Below are positions 55,940-62,808 of a stretch of 64,000 bases of DNA, one piece after another. The stretch's first letter is position 1. Each line of letters starts with the position of its first letter. A model generated the notes under the pieces. That model was not told the DNA's origin. It worked only from the letters and a program-made list of their open reading frames with translations, and searched no databases. Both the position numbers and the translations under genes were made by a program. The DNA comes from Leptospiraceae bacterium (lineage in GTDB: Bacteria > Spirochaetota > Leptospiria > Leptospirales > Leptospiraceae), in assembly GCA_015075105.1 (NCBI GenBank), contig JABTUZ010000001.1, positions 1,809,001 to 1,873,000 on the forward strand, given 5' to 3'.

Positions 55940-57175
55940 ATGAATAAAATTTACTTTTGGCGTAATGTATTTCTTATCTATTCAACACTACTATTAATCT
56001 TATTTCTTCCATCGTGTAAAAATAAAAAACAAACTAAGTTTGTACTAGAGACAGTAACTGCTTTAGACCATAGGATCCCTGCACCTTCTAAAGAAGATAT
56101 GAAAAAAATTATTGAAGAAGGAAAAAAAACTATCTCGATGAAATTTGGAGAAGAAATCGAATTAGAGTTTCACGATAACGGTTATATTTCATTAGAAGAT
56201 TTATTTTCTTCCATTCAATACCAGAAACAAAATCATTATACCACAAAATATAAATACGATTTTCAACAAATGGAGAAAGCAAACATTTTTTCTAATCCTG
56301 AATATAAAAAAGAAGTATTGGATTTTTTAAAATCTTGGAGCATTGAATCATTACAAAAATTTTTTCCAAATAAGAAAATCTCAAATTATAAAGAAGTAGA
56401 AATTGAATTATTAAAAACCTATCACCAAAAAATGTATTGGCTCACCTCTCTCAAAACAAATAAAAATGAGCCACTGCTAAATATTCCTCTTAAAAATCAT
56501 CAATCTTACATAGAATGGAAGGCTTTTATGTACGATCAAAGTAAATACGATGTTATTTTTACTAATACGATTATAGTTCTAGATACAATTAATACCCCCT
56601 ACCCTCACTCTGTAGTTAAACACGCAAAAGTAGGAGGCTCTTCTTTTGAAAGTCCGAAAAGAAATCCGATGCTTGGCAACTCTCTTCTAATTAATTTTTT
56701 AGAAGAATACGGCAATATTGATGGGATTAAAAATCCATTTCAGTTAAATTCTGAAAAGAAAAACAAAATCATCGGAGGGCTTTTTTTTGCTCATGAGTTT
56801 GGCCACGCGTTTTTTCAAATCCCCGATGTTTACGATCACCCAGAATCTTGTTTAATGAACGCAAGCATGGACAGTGGAAATATGGAAAAAAGTTATGAAC
56901 TCCTGCTCTCCGATCCTCATCCTTGCCCTAAATGCAAGCCTTGGATTCAATCCAAGAAAAATTTTATCGAAGCCGAAATTCTATTCTCTAAAAGTCAATT
57001 TCAAGATGCAGGAGAAAAATTTTTAATCTGCGCTTCTAATCTTCCCACTCAAATTGATAGCGACAGAAACAGATATTTACTACAAATTTATAGTCAAGCA
57101 AAACTTGCATTTAGCAAAGTAAACAATTTAAACAAAATTCAAGTAATTGAAAGTTTAGAGTCTTCTCTAAGGTAA
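55940..57175 (+). CDS. HExxH zinc metalloprotease-like lipoprotein
   Basis: About 411 residues. ATG 55940 is preferred over GTG 55931 because GTAGGTG lies 8 bp upstream. The signal ends in a lipobox-like LFLPSC. The body has a long helical region and then the metal motif GGLFFAHEFGHAFFQIPDVYDHPESCLM at about residues 282-309: HEFGH, a PD(V)YDHP segment and a Met turn, the pattern of gluzincin/metzincin-like enzymes, although the third ligand is uncertain. Two late CPKC/CxxC-like cysteines occur (HPCPKCKPW). It is likely an outer-surface or periplasmic protease; substrates are unknown. Confidence 0.78.
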   Translation: MNKIYFWRNVFLIYSTLLLILFLPSCKNKKQTKFVLETVTALDHRIPAPSKEDMKKIIEEGKKTISMKFGEEIELEFHDNGYISLEDLFSSIQYQKQNHYTTKYKYDFQQMEKANIFSNPEYKKEVLDFLKSWSIESLQKFFPNKKISNYKEVEIELLKTYHQKMYWLTSLKTNKNEPLLNIPLKNHQSYIEWKAFMYDQSKYDVIFTNTIIVLDTINTPYPHSVVKHAKVGGSSFESPKRNPMLGNSLLINFLEEYGNIDGIKNPFQLNSEKKNKIIGGLFFAHEFGHAFFQIPDVYDHPESCLMNASMDSGNMEKSYELLLSDPHPCPKCKPWIQSKKNFIEAEILFSKSQFQDAGEKFLICASNLPTQIDSDRNRYLLQIYSQAKLAFSKVNNLNKIQVIESLESSLR

Positions 57176-57214
57176 TTTTTTTCTAGGGACTTTTCAGTTT
57201 GAGGCTGTGTAAGC

Positions 57215-57463
57215 TAAGTTTTTCTTTTTTCGTCAGGCTTGTGTCGTATCAGTCTGTTGTATCGGGTAATTTTTCTCTTGGACAGGTAAGCTCCCCCCGC
57301 AATCGTGGTTACCGGGGTGGGAACTCCATTCTCGAAGAATCGGCTTGGGAGAATTATGTCCCATTCGGCAAGGTCAAGCACTAACAGAAGAGTAAAAAGA
57401 GCTGTCTTTGTGGTGCCAAGCCAATCTGCAAGAATGCCAAGCTCAATCCAGTCCTCGTTATAT
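57215..57463 (-). pseudogene. Truncated inverted copy of the DUF1564-like gene
   Basis: The minus strand reproduces the 3' two-fifths of the gene at 14796-15287: the segment encoding DWIELGILADWLGTTKTALF and NGVPTPVTTIAGG is nearly identical, including the GGAGTTCCCACC motif. The first part of the gene is missing, and the 3' end is partly altered with frame changes. It sits at the junction between chromosomal genes and the phage-like module, so it may mark a recombination or insertion point. Confidence 0.85.
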
Positions 57464-57535
57464 GAAGTTTTTATGTCGCTTTTAGTTTTTGATGTTTAAA
57501 TTCCGACATTCAAATATGAATTTTTTAGAGCTTAC

Positions 57536-57662
57536 AGGAAAAAAAACAATACGATCTATTTATTAGAAAATACAATAAAAGTGAATTTTCTAAAGAAGAA
57601 TTAACCCCAAAAAAAATTTTAAATAATATAGATTTAACAAAATTTCAAAAGGTAGCTGTATG
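57536..57662 (+). pseudogene. 3' fragment of an unknown gene
   Basis: An open frame without a good start encodes about 40 residues ending KYNKSEFSKEELTPKKILNN and KVAV, then TGA overlapping the next ATG as ATGA. The high Lys/Glu content and ATGA coupling match the packed gene style of the phage-like region. It appears to be the surviving end of a gene cut at the left boundary of the module. Confidence 0.4.
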
Positions 57663-57767
57663 AAAAATATTTGTGAGAAATGTAAAATTCAAAAGAAAAA
57701 ACTGTATCAATATAACTTGTGTTCAAGTTGTTTAAGTGAAATTTTTAAACGATTAAGATTTTTATAA
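57660..57767 (+). CDS. 35-aa CxxC/CxxC mini zinc-ribbon protein
   Basis: MKNICEKCKIQKKKLYQYN, then LCSSCLSEIFKRLRFL. Two CxxC pairs 15 residues apart form a minimal zinc ribbon, with a basic C terminus. Its ATG overlaps the preceding TGA. Small zinc-ribbon proteins are common in phages and plasmids and often bind DNA or RNA; function is not claimed. Confidence 0.5.
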   Translation: MKNICEKCKIQKKKLYQYNLCSSCLSEIFKRLRFL

Positions 57768-57788
57768 GACGAAGGTAGAAACTAACGC

Positions 57789-57872
57789 ATGAAAAAATAT
57801 TTTGAAGTTTGGACAGCTACAGATCATTATTCCTTTGGAATTAGTTTAAGTACTAACTTTTATAGTCTGAGG
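57789..57872 (+). pseudogene. 5' end of a gene cut by the IS3-family element
   Basis: ATG at 57789 opens 28 codons (MKKYFEVWTATDHYSFGISL and so on) that stop at the element's left end. It shares the TAACGCATG start context with the gene at 59571. When the element is removed, the frame does not join the coiled-coil gene on the other side, so the two flanks may not be halves of one gene. Confidence 0.5.
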
Positions 57873-57897
57873 TGTACCCGTTTTAGTGGAGAGATTT

Positions 57898-58749
57898 TTA
57901 AGCCACAAATTTTTCTTCAAACTTTGAAGGGCTTTGATAGCCAATGAAAGAATGAAGTCTTTTCCTATTGTAAAATACTTCAATATATTTGAAAACATCT
58001 TTTCTCAATTCTTCATAATTTTCAAATTTATTTCTATAAATCAATTCTGTTTTGATTGTCTTGAAAAAAGATTCTGCAACTGCATTATCCCAACAATCTC
58101 CTTTGCGGCTCATACTGGATTCAAAACCATTCCAGAATAAAATTTTCCGGAACAGATTGCTTTGATATTGAGAACCTCTGTCCGAATGAAATATTAATCC
58201 CGAAGCAGGCTTCCTTTTTCTGATGGCACTTCTGAGAGCATCAATCACAAGTTCTTTTTTCATATGGTTTTTCAACGACCAGCCAACTACTTTTCTGGAA
58301 TATAAATCGACGATTACACACAAATAATAAAATCCATTTTTTATTTTGATATATGTAATATCAGAAACCCAAACTTTATTTGGTGCATATGCAAAAAAAT
58401 TTCGATCCAGGAGATTTGGAGAGACTGGGAGATTTTGATTCGTTACAGTTGTTGTGACTTGAAATCTTGCAGGTTGAATACCCTGTATTTTCAGCTCTTT
58501 CATGAGTCTTTTTACTCTTCTTTTCCCTATAAAATTTTCCTGTTGATGTAGCTCTTTTACAATTCTCCTCGCTCCATAAACTTTTTCGTTCTCTTCGTAA
58601 ATATTCAATATCTTTCGTTTCAGAATTCCATCTTGAAATTTTCTTTCAGAAGAATTGGCTCTCCGCTTCTTGTAATAGTTACTGGGTGATATTCCTAAAA
58701 CCCTGCACATTCTCTCTACCGTATATTCCTTACGGTTTTCATTTATCAC
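57898..58749 (-). CDS. IS3-family transposase OrfB (DDE integrase core)
   Basis: 283 residues as a free frame from GTG 58749. As part of OrfAB it is entered from the slippery site about 45 bp further upstream. A helix-turn-helix-like HTH_21 region (VLGISPSNYYKKRRANSSE) is followed by the rve core: first Asp in VWVSDITYIK, second in FHSDRGSQYQS, and Glu in DCWDNAVAESFFKTIK, with the final basic helix FYNRKRLHSFIGYQSPSKFE. All three catalytic residues are intact. It carries out cut-out/circle formation and integration. Confidence 0.93.
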   Translation of the reverse strand: MINENRKEYTVERMCRVLGISPSNYYKKRRANSSERKFQDGILKRKILNIYEENEKVYGARRIVKELHQQENFIGKRRVKRLMKELKIQGIQPARFQVTTTVTNQNLPVSPNLLDRNFFAYAPNKVWVSDITYIKIKNGFYYLCVIVDLYSRKVVGWSLKNHMKKELVIDALRSAIRKRKPASGLIFHSDRGSQYQSNLFRKILFWNGFESSMSRKGDCWDNAVAESFFKTIKTELIYRNKFENYEELRKDVFKYIEVFYNRKRLHSFIGYQSPSKFEEKFVA

Positions 58750-58757
58750 AGATACTA

Positions 58758-59057
58758 TTATTTCTGTAGTTTTGAGAGAACGGCCATAGCCTTTTTTAAG
58801 ATATCACGTTCCATCTTTGCTTCGGACAATTCATACTGAAGCTGTTGGATTTCAATATCTTTGGGATCGATTTTCTTTTCCATTATATCACCTTTCTTGA
58901 ATTGTAAATTCTTTCTCCAATGATACAAAAGATCTTTTCGTATTCCTAAATTGGAAGCAATTTCTTTTGCTGATTTGCCGGATGAAATAAAATGATTTAC
59001 TGCATCCTTTTTGAATTCCTCTGTATATGTTTCCCTTGTTTTTGGTCCCTTGGTCAT
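58758..59057 (-). CDS. IS3-family OrfA (DNA-binding regulator)
   Basis: 99 residues. The N-terminal helix-turn-helix of the HTH_Tnp_1 type is YTEEFKKDAVNHFISSGKSAKEIASNLGIRK with RKDLLYHWRKNL. The C-terminal leucine-zipper-like helix is IEIQQLQYELSEAKMERDILKKAM. It binds the ends of the element. Its last codons contain the A_AAA_AAG slippery heptamer that leads into OrfB. Confidence 0.92.
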   Translation of the reverse strand: MTKGPKTRETYTEEFKKDAVNHFISSGKSAKEIASNLGIRKDLLYHWRKNLQFKKGDIMEKKIDPKDIEIQQLQYELSEAKMERDILKKAMAVLSKLQK

Positions 59058-59104
59058 TTTTATCCTCTTTTAAAGGCTAAAATTTCTACACTTTTTCGGG
59101 TACA

Positions 59105-59574
59105 GTTCAATTTCAGTTCCTTCCTCTTCGGATTCAACGTCCCTACTACTGCAATTAAGAAGTCAGGACCTGCAAGCTTTTGAGCGTGAAAGAGAGTCCT
59201 ATCGTGAACAATTAAAATTAAAAGACGAAAACCATCGAATTGAAATTGAATCCATCCGGAGAGAACACAAGGCAGAGCTTGAACGTGAAAAGCAGAAATA
59301 TGAATTTCAGTTAGATTTATTGAAATCGAATCAATTATCTTTAGAAGAAGACAGAAAAAGAGTCACCGAAGCGATAGAAAAAAGAATTCGAGCAGAGGCA
59401 AGAAAGCCGGTGGATAATAATTTTGATTTATCGACTCTTTTAAATCATCCGATAGCCGTTCCTCTTCTTGGGAAACTATTTGGAGTAGATCAATCAGTTT
59501 TATCTGGAATGAATTCAAATGAGCTAATGAATGCACTGAAAGATTTTTTGCCTTCGAACGGAGCTAACGCATGA
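59105..59574 (+). pseudogene. Coiled-coil gene truncated at its 5' end by the IS
   Basis: An open frame enters from the element boundary. It encodes a long charged coiled coil (LQAFERERESYREQLKLKDE, EHKAELEREKQKYEFQLDLL, EEDRKRVTEAIEKRIRAEARK) and then a small globular end (LSTLLNHPIAVPLLGKLFG). A TTG at 59320 could start a shorter protein, but the coding signal clearly extends upstream to the IS. Its TGA overlaps the next ATG (ATGA). It could be a phage tail-like or replication accessory protein; not assigned. Confidence 0.6.
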
Positions 59575-59738
59575 CAGAGCAAGATTTGAAAGAGCAAAGA
59601 AACCAGATCATTGTTTTACAAAAAAAAATGAATATTCTGGTTTCTATTTTGAAAATTTTATTTCCGATGTTGAAAAAATTTTTATCGAAAGAAAATTCTC
59701 AAATGATTGAAACAGCTTTGGGAGAAATCGGGAAATGA
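59571..59738 (+). CDS. 55-aa amphipathic small protein
   Basis: MTEQDLKEQRNQIIVLQKKM and then NILVSILKILFPMLKKFLSK, a hydrophobic/amphipathic helix, followed by ENSQMIETALGEIGK. The ATG overlaps the preceding stop (ATGA) and its own stop overlaps the next ATG, so it is a link in a coupled chain. A membrane-associated or minor-coat-like role is possible in a filamentous-phage context, but this is speculation. Confidence 0.6.
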   Translation: MTEQDLKEQRNQIIVLQKKMNILVSILKILFPMLKKFLSKENSQMIETALGEIGK

Positions 59739-59956
59739 TTTTAGAACATTTTTCGATGGAGTTAAAAAGAGTTTTTTGCGGGACAGAGGTTAACGCATAC
59801 ACTTGGAACGATCTGGAGGAAAGGTATTTTTTACAAGAATTTAACAGAAAATATCTTTCCGGCAGTTCGTCGTCTCAGAGATCATTCTCTGGGATCGCTA
59901 CAGCCGTAAATCCCTCGACGGTAGTCGAGAGGAAAAAATTTACATTAAGGAGATGA
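59735..59956 (+). CDS. 73-aa hypothetical protein of the phage-like module
   Basis: MILEHFSMELKRVFCGTEVN, followed by AYTWNDLEERYFLQEFNRKYL, a Ser-rich linker and a basic end (VVERKKFTLRR). It is ATGA-coupled to the previous gene and ends 4 bp before the next start. No family is recognised. The tight packing and common strand support a real gene. Confidence 0.6.
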   Translation: MILEHFSMELKRVFCGTEVNAYTWNDLEERYFLQEFNRKYLSGSSSSQRSFSGIATAVNPSTVVERKKFTLRR

Positions 59957-59960
59957 GCCG

Positions 59961-60362
59961 ATGAATGTAGGCTTTTTAGAGTCACGAATACAAAAAAATG
60001 ATAAGGGCGAAGAAAAAGGTTTTTTGAATCTTGTTATCAATCTTCCTTTCTATGCAAGATCAGAATTTTTCTGTGTCGAAAACAGAGAAAAGAAGACTGA
60101 TAGATCACCAGACTATTTAGTTTTTTTCCAGAAAAATCTTGTAGGGTCAATCTGGAATAAAACCTATACCGACAAAAAAACGAATACGGAAAAAATGTTT
60201 CGTTCTGGGACAATTTTCTTTCTTGGTGCAAATGAAAACAAGCTAAATTTTGCGGTTTTCCAGAACGAAAAGACTGGTGACGAGGTTGTCACGGTTCGGG
60301 ATCGGGAACGTGACGAGGAAGTTCAGACGGTAGAGGAAAATTTGCCGGATGAAGTATATTGA
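59961..60362 (+). CDS. DUF736-like / possible ssDNA-binding protein
   Basis: 133 residues. MNVGFLESRIQKNDKGEEKGFLNLVINL opens an OB-like series of strands. Then come SPDYLVFFQKNLVGSIWNKTY, SGTIFFLGANENKLNFAVFQ and an acidic tail (ERDEEVQTVEENLPDEVY). The layout, including PDYxVF and xGxxWxKTY, resembles DUF736 proteins of plasmids and phages. The acidic C-terminal tail and the position just before a Rep gene are also what ssDNA-binding proteins of filamentous phages show. The assignment is tentative. Confidence 0.55.
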   Translation: MNVGFLESRIQKNDKGEEKGFLNLVINLPFYARSEFFCVENREKKTDRSPDYLVFFQKNLVGSIWNKTYTDKKTNTEKMFRSGTIFFLGANENKLNFAVFQNEKTGDEVVTVRDRERDEEVQTVEENLPDEVY

Positions 60363-60416
60363 GCATTTATTTTAAAGCGGGGACGCGAGGCGAATAAGTG
60401 GCGATGAACGGAGAGA

Positions 60417-60463
60417 AATGTCGGGTTATTTCGGGTAAAACCGGATAGCCCGACATTTTTTTT
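60417..60463 (+). terminator. Strong rho-independent terminator
   Basis: TGTCGGG (60419-60425) pairs with CCCGACA (60449-60455) around a loop that contains its own small GGGTAAAACC hairpin, followed directly by T8. It ends the transcript of the small-gene block 59105-60362 and separates it from the rep gene. Confidence 0.9.
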
Positions 60464-60481
60464 AGATTTTAAAAACTTTCA

Positions 60482-60504
60482 GGGGGGGGGGTAGTAACAC
60501 CCCC
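60482..60504. repeat. G10 tract with GGGGG/CCCCC hairpin before rep
   Basis: Ten G residues (60482-60491) are followed by TAGTAACA and five C residues (60500-60504), forming a short GC stem. It lies 45 bp upstream of the rep start. It could be a replication nick/origin hairpin, a slippage-prone regulatory tract or part of the rep leader. Otherwise 60363-60548 contains no gene. Confidence 0.7.
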
Positions 60505-60548
60505 TTGCTAATGACAAAACTTTATGAATAAAAGGAAAAATACCGAAA

Positions 60549-61649
60549 ATGAGGCTTCCAGATCAGGATTTACGCATTCCGTTTGTAGATTGGTTGAGTT
60601 TTTCGGTGAAATATGAGTCTATAACCTTTGGATGGATTGAAGAAATTTTTGGTTTGAGAACGGATTTAGAAAAAGGCTTTAATGGTTATTCTCATTCATT
60701 TTTGACTGATTCAGGTGCAATTTGTGGTTTTTCACCAGAAAAGCAAGCTATGAAAATTCATATTAGTTTGTCTTCTAAGGCTTTATTCAATTTAAACGGA
60801 AAAATTGAAATCCATGATTTAATTCGACAGATTATTAAAAGAGGTGGAACATTTTCCAGAATTGACCTTTCACAAGACGACTATGACGGTTATTTGAATT
60901 TACCGGAAATTTTAGAAAAATTAAAAAATCAAGAAGTATCTACGAGGTTTAGGGGATTTTTGAAAGTAGAACTTTTTAATCCTCAGTTTATGGAGTTTGA
61001 GCTTGGCTCTCTTTTTCGGGATCCAAAAAAGCAGAAAAACGGTCAGACCTTATATATTGGTGATTGGCATTCAGATATTTTTTGTAGAATTTACGACAAA
61101 AAAAAACAAACAAAGTCAGAGCTTCCTTATTGGAATCGAGTAGAATTTCAGTTACGGCATAAAGTGGCGAATGAGTTTTGTAATCCTACGATGAAGGTTG
61201 ATTTTAAAACCGGAGAAATTAAATCATTTGACGGGTCTTTTGGGGATCGGAGTTTTCCAAAAACAGTATATTACTATTTAAAATTTTTAAATCCTTCGTT
61301 TAAAATGCAAACGATAGATGACTATGGAATATATTATTTACAGGAAAAACACAAAAGACATTGGGACGTTTGCAATTGGTGGGTGAATTTTTTAAGAGTT
61401 GGAGAAGGTGAGAAAATAGGACTTCCGAAAAATGAAACAGGACTCGAAGAAATTAAAGCATGGCAGATAAATCAGTGTTCCGGTGCGGATTATTTGCTTT
61501 TAGAAACCTATGGAGAAAAATATTCTCACGAAAAACTTTTGAAAGGTCGTGAGAAGTTCGAGAAAAATAAAAAATATCAAATTCTTTTGAAAGAATTTCA
61601 AGAAAAAAATCAATTTATTCACGAAGAAAATATTTCTGATGTGGCGTAA
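60549..61649 (+). CDS. Phage/plasmid replication initiator, Rep_trans-like (filamentous-phage type)
   Basis: 366 residues with AAAGGAA Shine-Dalgarno about 10 bp before the ATG. The pattern IPFVDWLSFSVKY near the N terminus, GFNGYSHSFLTDSGAICGFS, KIHISLSSKALFNLNG, GTFSRIDLSQDDYDGYLN, TLYIGDWHSDIFCRIYDKKKQ and YWNRVEFQLRHKVAN is that of replication initiation factors (PF02486, including CTX-phage RstA and plasmid Rep proteins). These nick DNA through a Tyr to start rolling-circle replication. It defines the module as ssDNA-phage- or rolling-circle-plasmid-like. Coding strand and codon use match its neighbours. Confidence 0.82.
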   Translation: MRLPDQDLRIPFVDWLSFSVKYESITFGWIEEIFGLRTDLEKGFNGYSHSFLTDSGAICGFSPEKQAMKIHISLSSKALFNLNGKIEIHDLIRQIIKRGGTFSRIDLSQDDYDGYLNLPEILEKLKNQEVSTRFRGFLKVELFNPQFMEFELGSLFRDPKKQKNGQTLYIGDWHSDIFCRIYDKKKQTKSELPYWNRVEFQLRHKVANEFCNPTMKVDFKTGEIKSFDGSFGDRSFPKTVYYYLKFLNPSFKMQTIDDYGIYYLQEKHKRHWDVCNWWVNFLRVGEGEKIGLPKNETGLEEIKAWQINQCSGADYLLLETYGEKYSHEKLLKGREKFEKNKKYQILLKEFQEKNQFIHEENISDVA

Positions 61650-61729
61650 TTTTTCAAAAAGTGTTGCTTATGTGGGTAAAAAGCGGGAAAAAACCGTCCA
61701 AAAAGCGGGTAAAAAGATTTTTTTTAAGC

Positions 61730-61774
61730 ATTGTAAAAATAAGTTTTGCAATATTTTTACAATACTTTTAGAAT
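61730..61774 (+). promoter_or_regulatory. Promoter and operator-like inverted repeat of the toxin-antitoxin unit
   Basis: ATTGTAAAAATA (61730-61741) and TATTTTTACAAT (61752-61763) form a perfect 12-bp inverted repeat. Within and beside it, TTGCAA (61746-61751) and TAGAAT (61769-61774) are spaced by 17 bp as -35 and -10 elements. Such overlap is typical of autoregulated toxin-antitoxin operons. The upstream 61660-61715 repeats AAAAAGCGGG.AAAA. The function is inferred, not shown. Confidence 0.6.
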
Positions 61775-61798
61775 AAAATTTATCGGGAGTAAAAGAAA

Positions 61799-61822
61799 AT
61801 GGGAAAAGATGAATTGGAATGA
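61799..61822 (+). CDS. Seven-codon leader ORF coupled to the toxin gene
   Basis: ATG GGA AAA GAT GAA TTG GAA TGA encodes MGKDELE. A GGGAG lies 9 bp upstream, whereas the toxin's own ATG has no good Shine-Dalgarno. The leader's TGA overlaps the toxin ATG as ATGA (61819-61822), so the toxin is likely translated by reinitiation. It is short enough to be chance; conservation would be needed to prove it. Confidence 0.4.
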   Translation: MGKDELE

Positions 61823-62106
61823 GTAAAGATTTTACAATTTATTATGATCCAAGAATCGAAGAGACTCATATTTCTGAGCATAATGTTTCAATTGAGGAAA
61901 TAACTGATTTTTTTGAGAATAAAAAGTTTGTATTTTGGAAAAGAAGGGATAAATCCTATGTGGCCTTTGGAAAAACAAGCATTGAAAGATATTTAAAAAT
62001 AGTTTACAGAAAGATGTCTGTTTATGAATATTTTATAATTACGGCATACGATATTATTGACCAAGAAGAAATAGAAATAATCGAGGAACTTTATGAAAGT
62101 AATTAA
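61819..62106 (+). CDS. BrnT-like (RelE-fold) toxin
   Basis: 95 residues. IYYDPRIEETHISEHNVSIEEITDFF is followed by SYVAFGKTSIERYLKIVYRK and FIITAYDIIDQEEIE. This is the BrnT/DUF4258-like pattern with KHGVS-like, YxAxGxTxxxRYLxVV and ITAxD segments. RelE-fold toxins of this group cut mRNA or block translation. The next frame, overlapping by 14 bp, encodes a small basic protein that fits an antitoxin, so the toxin-first order of BrnTA is seen. The start is chosen by the ATGA coupling with the leader ORF. Confidence 0.72.
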   Translation: MSKDFTIYYDPRIEETHISEHNVSIEEITDFFENKKFVFWKRRDKSYVAFGKTSIERYLKIVYRKMSVYEYFIITAYDIIDQEEIEIIEELYESN

Positions 62107-62239
62107 AGATAAAAGTTTTAATGTTCAATATGTAATTCCGAACAAAAAGGAACAGAAAGAAATTGATAGAATTATTGAAGAAACATCGAAAGAAAAATTA
62201 ACTCGTGAAACATTAAAAAAATACAAAAAGCCAAAATGA
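62093..62239 (+). CDS. Putative antitoxin, 48 aa
   Basis: MKVIKDKSFNVQYVIPNKKE followed by IDRIIEETSKEKLTRETLKK and a basic end. It overlaps the toxin gene by 14 bp and the following gene by 4 bp (ATGA). BrnA-type antitoxins are small and follow the toxin, but no ribbon-helix-helix motif is obvious here, so the identity rests mainly on position and size. The protein is too short for standard ORF cut-offs. Confidence 0.6.
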   Translation: MKVIKDKSFNVQYVIPNKKEQKEIDRIIEETSKEKLTRETLKKYKKPK

Positions 62240-62676
62240 AAATTTCCACTGTTCCTTTAAAAGACTATAACCAAACCGTTGAAACTGTTTTACGACTTGC
62301 AAGAGATTACACAATAGATTTGATTCCGTTTTACGGGATGACGATTTTCGCTTTTTATGATTATGTCAGACGACTTTCCTATATTCCTGATCCGGTAGGA
62401 AAAGAAACTGTAAGCCGTCCTAAATATACTTTGCAAAAAAATTGGACTGGCGCGAGAGATTGCGACGACAAGACTGTGCCTATTTTGTCTAAAGCTATTA
62501 TTTTGGGAATACCGGCGCGTGCGGTAGTCTGTGGAGAAACTGAAAGACCTCACCATATTTATCCAGAAATAAAAATAAAAGGAAACTGGATGGTTGCAGA
62601 TGCGACTTATCCAGAAAGATGTTTGTTTGATAAAAAGCTATACAACGAAAAATTTAGAAAAGAATTTTATGTTTAA
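62236..62676 (+). CDS. Transglutaminase-like cysteine protease-fold protein
   Basis: 146 residues. The central motif GARDCDDKTVPILSKAIILG contains the catalytic Cys. RPHHIYPEIKIKGNWMVADATYPE supplies the His and Asp, so the Cys-His-Asp triad of the transglutaminase-like superfamily is complete. Such small proteins occur in phages and may process structural proteins or peptidoglycan. It is ATGA-coupled to the antitoxin. In this module it is likely a structural or assembly protease, which is inference. Confidence 0.72.
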   Translation: MKISTVPLKDYNQTVETVLRLARDYTIDLIPFYGMTIFAFYDYVRRLSYIPDPVGKETVSRPKYTLQKNWTGARDCDDKTVPILSKAIILGIPARAVVCGETERPHHIYPEIKIKGNWMVADATYPERCLFDKKLYNEKFRKEFYV

Positions 62677-62730
62677 CTGATTTCAAAAATCAAATTTCAA
62701 AAAAAATAAAAAAATGTCCCTTATGTGATA

Positions 62731-62768
62731 CTTTCCTGTCCCTTATACGGAAAGGCTGATTTTTTTTT
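62731..62768 (+). terminator. Possible terminator after the toxin-antitoxin/transglutaminase unit
   Basis: CTTTCC (62731-62736) pairs with GGAAAG (62749-62754), followed by GCTGAT and T9. The decamer TGTCCCTTAT occurs twice (62715-62724 and 62737-62746), once in the loop. The six-base stem is weak, so this may instead be a regulatory site for the next gene. Confidence 0.45.
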
Positions 62769-62808
62769 GCTTGTACGATTTCTTTTTAAACTGTCATATC
62801 TTGCATAT

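Larger units (their letters stand above)
57873..59104 (-). mobile_element. IS3-family insertion sequence (IS150-like), 1232 bp
   Basis: The ends are TGTACCCG...AGTG..A.ATTTT at 57873 and its inverted partner ending CGGGTACA at 59104 (5'-TG...CA-3' ends, as in IS3). It encodes orfA (58758-59057) and orfB (57898-58749) with a canonical slippery heptamer A_AAA_AAG on the minus strand at 58797-58791, so a fused OrfAB is made by -1 frameshifting. No 3-4 bp target duplication is seen (left flank ends GAGG, right starts GTTC), suggesting later rearrangement. The element otherwise looks complete and possibly active. Confidence 0.93.

Noticed and set aside
57305-57499. 64-codon plus-strand frame
   Set aside because: It is the antisense of the truncated DUF1564-like remnant, mirroring an antisense frame in the intact gene.
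62725-62808. N-terminal extension of the GR/SR-rich protein upstream of 62809
   Set aside because: The extension overlaps a T-run and terminator-like hairpin, and its hydrophobic residues follow from T-rich DNA; ATG 62809 begins the ordered domain.
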